Notes: generated by a model from the sequence alone, not told the origin. DNA of 64,000 bases from Cognatiyoonia sp965661665 (GCF_965661665.1 NZ_CBFIEO010000014.1:20789-84788); one strand, 5' to 3'. Counted from the stretch's first letter, positions 9,583-18,548 are shown. Program-made: numbers and translations.

Positions 9583-9876
9583 ATGCCAACAGCACTTTGG
9601 ATCGCGCATGTGACTGTCACGGATGAAGCGTCATATGCAGAATACGCAAAGCGCGCGACGGTCGCGATTGCGGATCGTGGCGGTGTCTTCCTCGCCCGTG
9701 GCGGGGCCTGCAAGCAGCTTGAAGGCCCAGAGCGACCGCGCAATGTCGTGGCCCGGTTTCCCAGTATTGAGGCCGCGGACGCCTGCTATCATTCGGATGC
9801 GTACCAAGATGCGCTCAGCTTTGCAAAAGGTGCCTCCCAGCGGGAGCTTTGCATTGTTGAGGAGTTGGACACCTGA
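9583..9876 (+). CDS. DUF1330 family protein
   Basis: A 97-residue cytoplasmic protein of the DUF1330 dimeric alpha/beta-barrel (ferredoxin-like) family. The pattern HVTVTDEASYAEYAKRA, then RGG..LARGG and CYHSDAYQ, is typical. No catalytic activity is established for the family. It starts 3 bp after alaS and ends inside the first codons of the broken MOSC frame, so the three belonged to one transcript. Confidence 0.8.
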   Translation: MPTALWIAHVTVTDEASYAEYAKRATVAIADRGGVFLARGGACKQLEGPERPRNVVARFPSIEAADACYHSDAYQDALSFAKGASQRELCIVEELDT

Positions 9877-9890
9877 GCCAACTGGCCGAA

Positions 9891-10334
9891 ATGATGTCCA
9901 ACCATGCGCAAACCGGGCGCGTGGAGTGGATTGGCCTTCGATCAGTACGTCTGGTGAAAATTGAGGTCGTGCCATTAGCGCTGATTGAGCTCAGCGGATT
10001 GGTTGGGGACGACAGCCGTGCGGGGAAACAGGCGGTGACACTGATGCAGGCGGAACATCTCTAAGTTATTGCCCGTTTGGCAGGGCTTGCGATCGTCACC
10101 CCCGAAACGCTTCGCCATAACGTTGTAGTCTCGCGCATCAACCTTCAGGCGTTGAAAAACCCACCTATCCGAATTGGCAGCGTAATCCTCAAAATTGAAG
10201 GGCCATGTCCGCCGTGTTCGCGGATGGAAAAATCACTGAGGCGTGGCGGCTATAATGCCATGCGCGGCCATGGCGGGCGGTATGCGAGGGTCATTGAAGC
10301 CGGCGATATAAACGTCGGATCAGCAAATCACTGA
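9891..10334 (+). pseudogene. MOSC-domain protein with in-frame stop
   Basis: The frame reads as a small MOSC domain (molybdenum-cofactor sulfurase C-terminal type). GRVEWIGLR and KQAVTLMQAEHL lie before, and GPCPPCSRMEKSL and GYNAMRGHGG after, an in-frame TAA at 10062-10064. No frame change is needed, so a single nonsense codon separates the halves. A TTG at 10077 could restart translation but would give only the C-terminal half, which keeps the conserved cysteine. The true start may be a CTG at 9873. It overlaps the 3' end of typA tail to tail. A base-calling error is the alternative. Confidence 0.75.
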
Positions 10335-12148
10335 GCCGCCCGCGCCATCCGTTTGCGCTCATGAGTGTCGAGGTAGCGTTTACGCAAGCGCACGACATTT
10401 GGCGTGACTTCCACCAATTCGTCGTCATCGATATAAGCAATCGCTTCTTCAAGGCTCATCCGCACAGGCGGCGTTAACCGCACGGCTTCATCGGAACCTG
10501 ACGCACGGACGTTGGTCAACTTCTTGCCTTTGAGCGGGTTTACCTCAAGGTCGTTTTCTCGGCTGTGTTCGCCGATGATCATGCCCTGATAGACATTCTC
10601 CTGCGCCCTGATAAACATCTTGCCGCGCTCTTCAAGGTTCCAGAGTGCGAAGGCCACGGATGTGCCGTTTTCCATCGAGATCAGAACACCTTGGCGCCGA
10701 CCTTCGATTTTGCCCTTATGCGGGGTGGAGCCGTGGAAGATACGGTTCAAAACGCCGGAGCCGCGTGTGTCGGTTAGAAACTCGCCATGATAGCCAATGA
10801 GACCACGGGACGGGACGTGCGCCACAATGCGCGTCTTGCCTGCACCGCCAGGGCGCATCTCAATCAGATCACCTTTGCGCGGCCCGGTCAGTTTTTCGAC
10901 CACGACGCCCGTGTATTCGTCATCGACGTCGACGGTGACCTCTTCGACAGGCTCCATCCGCTCACCGTTTTCCTCGGTGTAAATCACCTGCGGGCGGGAG
11001 ATGGACAGTTCGAACCCTTCGCGGCGCATATTCTCGATCAAGACACCCATTTGAAGTTCGCCACGGCCAGAAACCTCGAACGCATCGCCACCGGGCGTGT
11101 CGGCTACCTTGATCGCGACGTTCACCTCGGCCTCCTTCATCAACCGTTCGCGAATGACGCGCGATTGAACCTTTTTGCCATCACGTCCAGCCAACGGGCT
11201 GTCGTTGATGCCGAAAGTCACGGTAATCGTTGGCGGGTCGATCGGCTGTGCGGGGATCGGTTCTTCAATCGCCACGTCGCAGAGCGTGTCGGCCACGGTG
11301 GCCTTGGTCATGCCCGCGATTGTTACGATGTCGCCTGCCTCGGCCATATCAATCGGCTGCTGCATCAATCCACGGAAGGCGAGGATTTTTGACGCGCGAA
11401 ACTGTTCAATCCGGTCACCTTCGCGGCTCATCGCTTTGATCGTGTCACCGGTCTTCAGCGTTCCGCTCTCCACGCGCCCCGTCAGGATGCGGCCAATAAA
11501 CGGATCGGCGGAGAGCGTCGTTGCCAGCATACGGAACGGCTCATCCCGCGCCGCGATCTGCGCAGGGGCAGGGACGTGATCGACGATGAGGTCAAAGAGC
11601 GCATCGAGGTTTTCACGCGTGCCATCAAGATCTGCGTCACACCATCCAGACCGGACGGAGGCGTACATCGCAGGGAAGTCGAGTTGGTCATCGCTGGCAT
11701 CGAGGTTTGCGAACAGGTCGAAAACTTCATCCAACGCCCGATCAGGGTCACCGTCAGGCTTGTCGACCTTGTTCACGACAACAATCGGACGCAGGCCAAG
11801 GGCCAGCGCTTTGGAGGTCACAAACTTCGTCTGCGGCATCGCGCCTTCGGCGGCGTCTACCAGCAGAACGACTCCGTCCACCATCGACAGGATACGCTCC
11901 ACCTCGCCACCAAAGTCCGCGTGGCCGGGCGTGTCGACGATGTTGATCCGCGTGCCCTTCCATTCGACGGAAGTACATTTCGCAAGGATCGTGATGCCCC
12001 GCTCACGCTCGATGTCGTTGCTGTCCATCACACGTTCGGTGATGGCTTCGTTGTCGCGGTAAACGCCGGACTGCTTCAGCAGTTCATCAACGAGTGTTGT
12101 CTTGCCGTGGTCAACGTGCGCGATGATCGCGATATTGCGGATATCCAT
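10328..12148 (-). CDS. typA: Translational GTPase TypA/BipA
   Basis: A 606-residue ribosome-associated GTPase of normal length, involved in 50S maturation and stress or cold adaptation. G1 is AHVDHGKTT at residues 10-18, G3 is DTPGH and G4 is NKVDKPD. EF-G-like domains II, III and V follow, then the BipA-specific C-terminal domain with GSTPHKGKIEGRRQGVL. It is transcribed alone and converges with the MOSC pseudogene, the two stops overlapping by 7 bp. Confidence 0.97.
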   Translation of the reverse strand: MDIRNIAIIAHVDHGKTTLVDELLKQSGVYRDNEAITERVMDSNDIERERGITILAKCTSVEWKGTRINIVDTPGHADFGGEVERILSMVDGVVLLVDAAEGAMPQTKFVTSKALALGLRPIVVVNKVDKPDGDPDRALDEVFDLFANLDASDDQLDFPAMYASVRSGWCDADLDGTRENLDALFDLIVDHVPAPAQIAARDEPFRMLATTLSADPFIGRILTGRVESGTLKTGDTIKAMSREGDRIEQFRASKILAFRGLMQQPIDMAEAGDIVTIAGMTKATVADTLCDVAIEEPIPAQPIDPPTITVTFGINDSPLAGRDGKKVQSRVIRERLMKEAEVNVAIKVADTPGGDAFEVSGRGELQMGVLIENMRREGFELSISRPQVIYTEENGERMEPVEEVTVDVDDEYTGVVVEKLTGPRKGDLIEMRPGGAGKTRIVAHVPSRGLIGYHGEFLTDTRGSGVLNRIFHGSTPHKGKIEGRRQGVLISMENGTSVAFALWNLEERGKMFIRAQENVYQGMIIGEHSRENDLEVNPLKGKKLTNVRASGSDEAVRLTPPVRMSLEEAIAYIDDDELVEVTPNVVRLRKRYLDTHERKRMARAAQ

Positions 12149-12221
12149 AGGGCCGTGCCTTCAAAGGGAGGGTTGCGGCGCGGATAGCCTGAGTTGCGGA
12201 CGTTGACCACCCCTGATTTCG

Positions 12222-12569
12222 TCAGTGGGTGGAGGTGTTTGATAACAGGTGAATCACAAGCACACCCGCAAGGATGAGGGATATGCCAATCACTGCCCAG
12301 AAATCGAGCCGCTGACCAAAAATCACAAGACCGATGACTGCGATCAGAACGATCCCAAGCCCCGACCAAACCGCATACATGATCCCAACCGGCATGTATT
12401 TGAGTGTGATGCCCAGAAGGTAGAAAGAAATGCCGTAGCTGATGAACAGGATCACCGTCGGCAATGGCTTGGTGAACTGCTGACTGGCCTGCAACGCGGT
12501 GGTGCCAATCGTTTCTGCCACGATGGCGAAGAACAGGGTGATGTAGTGGGTTGGCATTGTGTCGTTCAC
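12222..12569 (-). CDS. Small multidrug resistance (SMR) family transporter
   Basis: A 115-residue inner-membrane protein with four hydrophobic helices. The membrane-embedded glutamate is in AIVAETIGTT, and YAVWSGLG is the family signature. SMR proteins exchange protons for cationic drugs or guanidinium as dimers. Translation may start at GTG 12569 or at ATG 12557, four codons on; AGGTG is 11 bp before the latter. The gene overlaps the end of the YitT-like gene by 4 bp. EmrE-like and SugE/Gdx-like roles cannot be told apart here. Confidence 0.85.
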   Translation of the reverse strand: MNDTMPTHYITLFFAIVAETIGTTALQASQQFTKPLPTVILFISYGISFYLLGITLKYMPVGIMYAVWSGLGIVLIAVIGLVIFGQRLDFWAVIGISLILAGVLVIHLLSNTSTH

Positions 12570-13060
12570 CTAGCAATGTATCGGTCCTGCCGGTGATTGA
12601 AGCCGACAATGGTGTTGGTGACAAGCGCGCCTGCCAACGAGCACGCGATTAAGCTGCTGGGGAGGATGAAAAAGGCGACACCAAAGAGGAGCGCGTCGAA
12701 AATAAGTTGGCTCCAGCCCGCTTGGAAGCCATTCTTTTCTTGAAGATAGAGCGCCAGAATACCAACGCCGCCCAGTGAGGCCTCATGTCTAAACACCGCG
12801 TTGAGGCCAACGCTGCATGTGGCGCCGCTAAGGAACGCTGCCAGAGGGGGTGGCATGGAAGCGATCGTGATGGTTTCGTAGAGCGTGAAGGCAACCGCCG
12901 CAAACTCATCTGTTTCTTCCAAATACTCGCCAGAGATGCATTCATACCCGAGAGGATCGACAGTTGTTATGTCGGCAAGTTGCCTAGTCTTCGCGAAGGC
13001 TGGAGCAGGTGCCAAGGAAATCGCGAAAATAGACAGCGGGTGAAGGGCCTTCGTACTCAT
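12566..13060 (-). CDS. Truncated or chimeric YitT-family membrane protein
   Basis: A 164-residue product. The last 95 residues match the C-terminal half of YitT/DUF161 membrane proteins: FRHEASLGGVGILALYLQ, a helix FDALLFGVAFFIL, then GFNHRQDRYI. The first 70 residues do not: they look like a signal peptide ending in PAPAFA followed by an acidic stretch. Full YitT proteins of this type are about 200 residues with five or six helices, so the N-terminal helices are lost or replaced. GGGGG precedes the ATG at 13058-13060. It may be a decayed gene fused to a small secreted-protein start, or a still expressed remnant. Confidence 0.55.
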   Translation of the reverse strand: MSTKALHPLSIFAISLAPAPAFAKTRQLADITTVDPLGYECISGEYLEETDEFAAVAFTLYETITIASMPPPLAAFLSGATCSVGLNAVFRHEASLGGVGILALYLQEKNGFQAGWSQLIFDALLFGVAFFILPSSLIACSLAGALVTNTIVGFNHRQDRYIAR

Positions 13061-13248
13061 TAACGGCCCCCAGACCAATAAAAACGCTATTAATTCTAGT
13101 ATCAAATTAGTGACACAATTTTGCCATGATTGATTGCGAATTGCGATCGAAGTTAACAAATAAGGCGTGAACTCGCCGATTTTTTTTCGACAATTGTGGG
13201 TTTTTGTGGGGATTGTCCCAAATCGAGCCGAAATCAGCGGATTTGGAA

Positions 13249-13325
13249 TGGTAGGCCCGGCAGGACTTGAACCCGCAACCAAAGCGTTATGAGCGCTCTG
13301 CTCTAACCAATTGAGCTACAGGCCC
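13249..13325 (-). tRNA. tRNA with CAT anticodon (tRNA-Met or lysidine-type tRNA-Ile2)
   Basis: A 77-nt tRNA with encoded CCA. The acceptor stem starts GGGCCTG, the D arm has GCTCAATTGGTTAGAGC, the anticodon loop is CTCATAA, and the T arm has GCGGG TTCAAGT CCTGC. A CAT anticodon can mean elongator Met or the Ile2 isoacceptor whose C34 becomes lysidine. The variable-arm and T-arm pattern (TTGGTTGCGGG) looks closer to Ile2, but I cannot settle this by eye. Confidence 0.93.
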
Positions 13326-13409
13326 GCCACGGAGTTTGCGTACCAGACCCAGAGCATTCGTCAAGCGGAAGTGACCGCACCGGACTAATCACCCAGCGCG
13401 GCGAATTTC

Positions 13410-13547
13410 TTATTTGTCGGCCATCATTGTGTCAGACATCATGCTTTCGGACATTATCGCGTCGCCATCCTTCATAATCGCGTCTTGCTCGGCGCAAGCT
13501 GCTAGACCTAAAGCGACAAACTTCAGTGCTACAACTTTCTTGGTCAT
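13410..13547 (-). CDS. Small methionine-rich lipoprotein
   Basis: A 45-residue product that starts at ATG 13545-13547 behind a strong GGGGGAA ribosome binding site. The N-terminus MTKKVVALKF is a short lipoprotein signal, and LAAC at residues 15-18 is a lipobox. The mature part is only 28 residues and has six methionines among acidic residues (SESMMSDTMMAD). I do not recognise a family. Size and layout resemble entericidin-type small lipoproteins, but the sequence does not clearly match. It lies alone between the tRNA and purM, on the opposite strand to purM. Confidence 0.6.
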   Translation of the reverse strand: MTKKVVALKFVALGLAACAEQDAIMKDGDAIMSESMMSDTMMADK

Positions 13548-13719
13548 AGTTTCCCCCATTTGAATTTATGGGACGACTGGGCGGCAGAACATCGATCACA
13601 GTCAATCAACGCTCTTTAACATGACGGGGAGGATTGCGTGAGCGAACCCGCTTCGGTTCGGTTGCACAGGGGCCGTTGTTCCGCTAGGTGGGCGACAGCA
13701 CATCGGAAGGGGAAACGGC

Positions 13720-14760
13720 GTGACAAAGAACGGTCTGACATATGCAGATGCGGGCGTCGATATTGACGCTGGAAACACCCTGATTGAACGGATCAAACCG
13801 GCCGCGAAGCGCACCAAACGCTCAGGCGTAATGGCAGGGCTCGGCGGGTTTGGCGCGCTCTTTGATCTCAAAGATGCAGGCTACACCGATCCGATCCTTG
13901 TGGCTGCGACCGACGGCGTGGGAACGAAGCTTCGAATTGCCATCGACACAGGCAATGTCGGCAGTATCGGGATCGATCTTGTCGCCATGTGCGTCAATGA
14001 CCTTGTTTGTCAGGGGGCGGAGCCGCTTTTCTTCCTTGATTACTTCGCGACGGGCAAGCTTGACCTCGACAGCGCCACGCTGATCATCGAAGGCATCGCG
14101 GCGGGCTGTGAGGCGTCCGGCTGCGCGCTCATCGGTGGAGAAACGGCAGAAATGCCAGGCATGTATGAGGCGGGGGATTTCGACCTTGCTGGATTTGCTG
14201 TCGGCGCGATGGAACGGGGCGCGGACCTGCCAGCATGTGTCAAAGAAGGCGATGTCTTGTTAGGGCTTGCGTCTGATGGCGTGCACTCCAACGGATACTC
14301 TTTAGTCCGCAAAATCGTTGAGGTGTCGGGTCTTGCGTGGTCTGACAAAGCGCCCTTCGCGGAGGAAAGCCTTGGTGAAGCTTTGCTTGCGCCGACACGG
14401 CTTTATGTCAAACCAGCCTTGGAGGCAGTGCGGTCGGGCGGCGTTCACGCGCTGGCGCATATCACTGGTGGCGGTTTGACAGAAAACCTGCCTCGCGTCC
14501 TGCCAGATGGCTGCGGGACGGAGATTGATCTGACATCTTGGGCGTTGCCACCCGTATTTGACTGGTTGTCAGAGGTCGGCGGAATCGCCCCATCCGAGAT
14601 GCTGAAAACCTTCAACGCTGGCATTGGTATGGTACTTGTGGTCGATCCCGCAAAAGCGGATGATCTCGCTGATCTGCTGGCCGAGCAGGGCGAGACGGTC
14701 TATCGGATTGGCCGTGTGACGAGCGCACCAGAAATTTCTTACACAGGTCAGCTCGCTTGA
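13720..14760 (+). CDS. purM: Phosphoribosylformylglycinamidine cyclo-ligase
   Basis: A 346-residue AIR synthetase, step five of purine synthesis, converting FGAM to AIR with ATP. Family segments seen are GVDIDAGN, ATDGVGTKL, GIDLVAMCVNDL, GGETAEMPGMY and HITGGGL. The start is GTG at 13720 behind GGAAGGGG. purN starts at the purM stop (TTGA overlap), so the two are translationally coupled and form a purMN operon. Confidence 0.96.
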   Translation: MTKNGLTYADAGVDIDAGNTLIERIKPAAKRTKRSGVMAGLGGFGALFDLKDAGYTDPILVAATDGVGTKLRIAIDTGNVGSIGIDLVAMCVNDLVCQGAEPLFFLDYFATGKLDLDSATLIIEGIAAGCEASGCALIGGETAEMPGMYEAGDFDLAGFAVGAMERGADLPACVKEGDVLLGLASDGVHSNGYSLVRKIVEVSGLAWSDKAPFAEESLGEALLAPTRLYVKPALEAVRSGGVHALAHITGGGLTENLPRVLPDGCGTEIDLTSWALPPVFDWLSEVGGIAPSEMLKTFNAGIGMVLVVDPAKADDLADLLAEQGETVYRIGRVTSAPEISYTGQLA

Positions 14761-15362
14761 CGCCAAAGGTCGCAATCCTGATTTCGGGCAGCGGGTCCAA
14801 CATGGTGTCCTTGGTGGAAGCCATGCAAAGCACAGGGTTCGCTGAACCTGTTTTGGTTGTCTCAAACGTTTCAGATGCAGGTGGTTTGGTGAAAGCGCAA
14901 AGTCTCGGTGTGCCCACTGCAACTGTCGATCATCGGGACTTTGGCAATGACCGGGCGGCGTTCGAAGATACGCTTCAGATAGAATTGGAGAAGACCGCGC
15001 CGGACGTAATCTGCTTGGCTGGGTTCATGCGGGTACTGACGGCGGGTTTCGTCTCCAAATGGGACTGCAGGATGCTCAACATCCATCCCTCCTTGCTCCC
15101 CAAATACAAAGGGCTACATACGCATCAGCGGGCGCTGGATGCCGGTGATGCGGAACATGGCTGCAGCGTCCATCTTGTGACAGCGAATCTGGATGATGGG
15201 CCGATCCTTGGCCAAGCCAAAGTTGCCATCAAGCCAGATGACACCGCCGACACTTTGGCAAAGCGCGTCTTGCCCTTTGAACATGAATTGTACCCCGCTG
15301 TTTTGAAGCGGTTCTTGGCCGGCCAAACGGAACAGTTGACGCTTGATCGCATTACTTCCTGA
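14757..15362 (+). CDS. purN: Phosphoribosylglycinamide formyltransferase
   Basis: A 201-residue formyl-tetrahydrofolate-dependent GAR transformylase. ISGSGSNM near the N-terminus is the phosphate-binding loop. The catalytic region includes LAGFMRVL and NIHPSLLPKYKG, with Asn and His conserved, and the distal Asp lies in ANLDDGPILGQ. It uses a TTG start overlapping the purM stop by 4 bp. It supplies FGAR, an earlier intermediate of the same pathway as PurM. Confidence 0.95.
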   Translation: MTPKVAILISGSGSNMVSLVEAMQSTGFAEPVLVVSNVSDAGGLVKAQSLGVPTATVDHRDFGNDRAAFEDTLQIELEKTAPDVICLAGFMRVLTAGFVSKWDCRMLNIHPSLLPKYKGLHTHQRALDAGDAEHGCSVHLVTANLDDGPILGQAKVAIKPDDTADTLAKRVLPFEHELYPAVLKRFLAGQTEQLTLDRITS

Positions 15363-15451
15363 CCAAACGGAAACGATTGCGCCGATCGCTTCACTTTAAG
15401 GGCGAGCTCGCGTATCAGCGTTGGCATAAAGATTAGGCAAAGCAGGCACAT

Positions 15452-16612
15452 ATGAAAACCATCTCAAACACATCGGACTTGGCAGAGTTTTGCGCCGAAG
15501 CGGCAAGGCATGACTACGTCACGGTAGATACTGAGTTTTTGAGAGAGCGGACGTATTATTCAAAGCTGTGCCTCGTGCAGTTAGCCTATCGTGGCGCGAA
15601 GGGCGAAGAGCATGCCGTGCTGGTCGATCCGCTGGTCAAAGATCTGTCGCTGGAGCCGCTTTATGACCTTTTCCGCGATGAGGGCGTGGTCAAGGTTTTC
15701 CACGCCGCCCGTCAGGATCTTGAGATTTTCTATGTCGACGCAGGCGTGATCCCGACACCGCTGTTTGACACGCAAGTGGCAGCAATGGTCTGCGGCTATG
15801 GCGATCAGGTGGGGTATGAGACGCTGGTACGCAAAATCGCCAAAGCGTCGCTCGATAAATCATCCCGTTTCACCGACTGGTCGCGGCGCCCACTGACAGA
15901 TGCGCAGTCCAGCTATGCTTTGGCCGACGTGACCCATCTGCGGGATATTTACGAGGTGCTGTCTGCCGAACTTGCCAAGTCGGGCCGTAAGAAATGGGTG
16001 TCGGAAGAAATGGACGTGCTCAACGATCCGGCAACCTACCGGATTGACCCGCAGGACGCTTGGCTGCGGGTCAAGACGCGCACGAATTCTGGCCGCTTCC
16101 TCGCAATCGTGCGGGAACTGGCGCAGTTCCGTGAAAACCACGCGCAATCCAATAACGTCCCACGCAACCGTGTGTTCAAAGACGACGCGCTGATCGAGCT
16201 TGCTTCAACCAAACCACAGACGGAAAAGGACCTGAGTCGTTCCCGTCTGTTGCTTCGTGAAGCGCGCAAAGGCGCCATTGCGGACGGGATCCTGACGGCA
16301 GTGAAGGCTGGATTGGCTGTTCCGGGTGATGAACTGCCCAAACCAGACCGCAGCCGTGAAAAACTGCAGGTGAACCCTGCGATTGCCGACATGTTGCGCG
16401 TTCTTCTCAAGGCAAAAGCCGACCAGGAAGGTGTCGCGCAAAAGCTGATCGCATCTGCGCAAGATTTGGATGTGATGGCAGCAGGCGGCCGTGACCTTGC
16501 CGCACTCAAAGGCTGGCGCAAGGAAGTGTTTGGCAAAGACGCGCTGAAGCTTTGTGAAGGCCGGGTGGCCTTGGCCGTCGATGGTGCGAAGGTCGTGACC
16601 GTCTCGCGTTAA
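15452..16612 (+). CDS. rnd: Ribonuclease D
   Basis: A 386-residue 3'-5' exoribonuclease that trims tRNA and other structured RNA ends. The DEDD-type exonuclease domain is visible: VTVDTEFLRE (ExoI), VFHAARQDLEIFY (ExoII) and SSYALADVTHL (ExoIII). An HRDC domain follows with WLRVKTRTN. Length and order are normal for alphaproteobacterial RNase D. The gene converges with the lipoprotein gene, the two ends overlapping by 4 bp. Confidence 0.93.
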   Translation: MKTISNTSDLAEFCAEAARHDYVTVDTEFLRERTYYSKLCLVQLAYRGAKGEEHAVLVDPLVKDLSLEPLYDLFRDEGVVKVFHAARQDLEIFYVDAGVIPTPLFDTQVAAMVCGYGDQVGYETLVRKIAKASLDKSSRFTDWSRRPLTDAQSSYALADVTHLRDIYEVLSAELAKSGRKKWVSEEMDVLNDPATYRIDPQDAWLRVKTRTNSGRFLAIVRELAQFRENHAQSNNVPRNRVFKDDALIELASTKPQTEKDLSRSRLLLREARKGAIADGILTAVKAGLAVPGDELPKPDRSREKLQVNPAIADMLRVLLKAKADQEGVAQKLIASAQDLDVMAAGGRDLAALKGWRKEVFGKDALKLCEGRVALAVDGAKVVTVSR

Positions 16613-17094
16613 CGGCGCCGTGACAGGGCGTTGTTTGCGCCTTGGACCTGAATGGTACGAACACCTGCCAGAACAGCATTGTCGACCACATAGGCCGCAG
16701 TGATCTGGCGCGGCTCTACGGCCGCCGAGGTCACGCTTTGAGGCGCTTCAAACCGCATCGCCAACGTCAACCGCCCACCGCTTGCGTCAATCGGGACCAG
16801 TTGCGCATTGAACTGCGAGGGCGCAGTTGTCGTGCCTGTCGCGCGTACAATCGCGCCGTCAGGGGTCCGCTCTACCGACATAGAAACGATGGTCCCCGCA
16901 AGGGTGCGCGCATCAATCACGCTATCCGCATTGGCTGGCGTCAGGGGCAGCAGTTCGCCCGTGGTGGCGTCAACTGGCGCCGCTGGCTCAACAGAGCCGA
17001 ACCAATTCAGCGGATTGAAGCGGGAGGTTGAGATGCGCTCACATCCCGTCAGCACGATTGTGGCTGACAGTAATATTGGTAGCGTGGCTTTCAT
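16609..17094 (-). CDS. Predicted lipoprotein of unknown function
   Basis: A 161-residue protein with a lipoprotein signal and lipobox LTGC (cysteine 18). The mature part begins with NPLNWFGS and then reads as a beta-rich domain with alternating hydrophobic residues. I do not recognise a characterised family, though short proteins of this kind look conserved in the Roseobacter group. It would be anchored in the envelope, probably the outer membrane, since no Asp follows the lipid-bearing Cys (next residue Glu). It is monocistronic and convergent with rnd. Confidence 0.7.
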   Translation of the reverse strand: MKATLPILLSATIVLTGCERISTSRFNPLNWFGSVEPAAPVDATTGELLPLTPANADSVIDARTLAGTIVSMSVERTPDGAIVRATGTTTAPSQFNAQLVPIDASGGRLTLAMRFEAPQSVTSAAVEPRQITAAYVVDNAVLAGVRTIQVQGANNALSRRR

Positions 17095-17213
17095 ATCTTC
17101 GTCTCCCCGAACCCTCTCAACTTCCTAGCCGAACTCACGCGGCAAGAAAACCCAGCACTGGAACTTTGCACGCATTGGCCCTAAATCTTGTCCTGACCAA
17201 AATGGGGTGACAG

Positions 17214-17624
17214 ATGGCCAGTGCTGCCTTTGAAGAAATTGTCGAGGACTTTGCGTTTTTGGACGATTGGGAAGATCGCTATCGCCATGTGATTGACATG
17301 GGCAAGGCGATGCCTCCACTTGATGACGCGCTGAAGGTGCCTGCTACCAAGGTCGACGGCTGTGCCAGTCAGGTGTGGCTGCATCCCACCGTCGCTGACG
17401 ATCAGTTTCGGTTTGAAGGTGACAGCGACGCGATGATTGTGCGGGGGCTGATTGCAGTCCTGGCCGCGCTCTACAACGACATGCCTGTGTCTGGCATCAA
17501 CGACATCGATGCCCATGCCGAACTTGGACGTCTTGGGCTGAACGATCACCTGTCGTCGCAGCGGTCAAACGGTTTACGCGCCATGATTGAGCGCATCCGC
17601 TCCATCGCTGTTAAAGCGACGTAA
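17214..17624 (+). CDS. sufE: SufE family sulfur-transfer protein
   Basis: A 136-residue protein of usual SufE length. The sulfur-accepting cysteine lies in VDGCASQVWL at residue 50, with the family N-terminus EEIVEDFAFLDDWEDRY. SufE takes persulfide from a SufS-type cysteine desulfurase for Fe-S cluster assembly. No suf operon is next to it. The gene's end overlaps the convergent DUF1638 gene by 14 bp. Confidence 0.92.
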   Translation: MASAAFEEIVEDFAFLDDWEDRYRHVIDMGKAMPPLDDALKVPATKVDGCASQVWLHPTVADDQFRFEGDSDAMIVRGLIAVLAALYNDMPVSGINDIDAHAELGRLGLNDHLSSQRSNGLRAMIERIRSIAVKAT

Positions 17625-18276
17625 GAACCGCCTCCAAGTCCCCGTAACCAGTGGGTCTGTGTTCAAAGGCAAGGCCCATCTGTTTGGCATAGCCTTCTGC
17701 CTTGGCGACAAGGGCAGGGTCGTCGATCTGAGATTGGTAGACTAGCGTTTCGTAATGCCCGAAATACATATCCCGCAGCTCTGGATGCCGGTCGAGGCCG
17801 AGCGGCTTCCAAACGAAAGCGTCAAATTGCCGGACCAGAAAGTCAGTGAGGTAGAATGACGTCATCTCCTCCCGATCTGCAAAGGCTGCGTTGCCTTCGA
17901 AAAAGCTGTAGCAATGCGGGCCTTCCACCATCTTAATACCAAGCTCGTCACACGCTGACTTCAACTGCCCACCGGTCCCGCAATCTGCATAAACCACGAA
18001 GATGTCGTCATAATCCGCGCGGTGCTTTGCCACGGCTTCGCGCACTGCAGGCACGATCCGCTCAGGATGGTTGTGATAGATTGCGGGTAGACATTGCAAG
18101 TCAAGGTGCGCCAGCCCGTGCTGGACCTGAATGTTGATGATCTCGCGGGCGAGGGCGCCACAGGCCAACAGCAGGATCCGACCTTCACCTTTTGCAGAAA
18201 GGCCGTCTGTTGTCAGCGTGGCGTCTTCGAGCGTCATCGCGTGCGGACAGCGGTACCGTAAGCCCGGATTTCTCAC
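17611..18276 (-). CDS. DUF1638 family protein
   Basis: A 221-residue soluble protein of the DUF1638 family. Conserved stretches are LLLACGALAREI, LPAIYHNHPERI, VYADCGTGGQL and GPHCYSFFEG, with several Cys and His residues that could bind a metal or cofactor. The GTG at 18274-18276 overlaps the upstream UPF0145 stop; an ATG at 18237 is an alternative start. By context (a corrinoid protein 0.6 kb upstream in the same direction) it is probably linked to B12-dependent one-carbon transfer. The biochemical role is not established to my knowledge. Confidence 0.82.
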   Translation of the reverse strand: MRNPGLRYRCPHAMTLEDATLTTDGLSAKGEGRILLLACGALAREIINIQVQHGLAHLDLQCLPAIYHNHPERIVPAVREAVAKHRADYDDIFVVYADCGTGGQLKSACDELGIKMVEGPHCYSFFEGNAAFADREEMTSFYLTDFLVRQFDAFVWKPLGLDRHPELRDMYFGHYETLVYQSQIDDPALVAKAEGYAKQMGLAFEHRPTGYGDLEAVLTSL

Positions 18277-18548
18277 GCAACATCCATGATCGATGAGGTT
18301 TCCATCCGAAACCCGGCGATGGCATCAGCGCCTAGAGTCTCTGTCTGTTCAATCATACGATCCAGTGCCTGTTCCCGCGCGTCAGCGAGTAGGGACGAAT
18401 ACCCCGTCTGCTCCCCACCCACGAGATTGCGGAGCGACGCAACAATGTCCGTGTTGATATGCTTTGATCGCACGGGCGCGCCGCTCACCTTGCCTATAGT
18501 TTGCGTAATCTCCATATGAGCAACGGTATCTGTGGTCGTGATCATCAT
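18273..18548 (-). CDS. UPF0145 (YbjQ) family protein
   Basis: A 91-residue protein of the YbjQ/UPF0145 family, a small alpha/beta domain that assembles into pentamers in structural work. Family features are the N-terminal GKVSGAPVRSKHINTDI and the C-terminal GADAIAGFRMETSSI. Its start directly follows the stop of the upstream membrane protein, and its stop overlaps the DUF1638 start, so the three are tightly coupled. Function is unknown; heavy-metal binding has been suggested for the family without firm proof. Confidence 0.82.
   Translation of the reverse strand: MMITTTDTVAHMEITQTIGKVSGAPVRSKHINTDIVASLRNLVGGEQTGYSSLLADAREQALDRMIEQTETLGADAIAGFRMETSSIMDVA

Noticed and set aside
13061..13282. 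N-terminal extension of the YitT-like frame starting MVAGSSPAGPT
   Set aside because: This part is antisense or read-through over the tRNA gene; the ATG at 13058-13060 with GGGGG upstream is the credible start.
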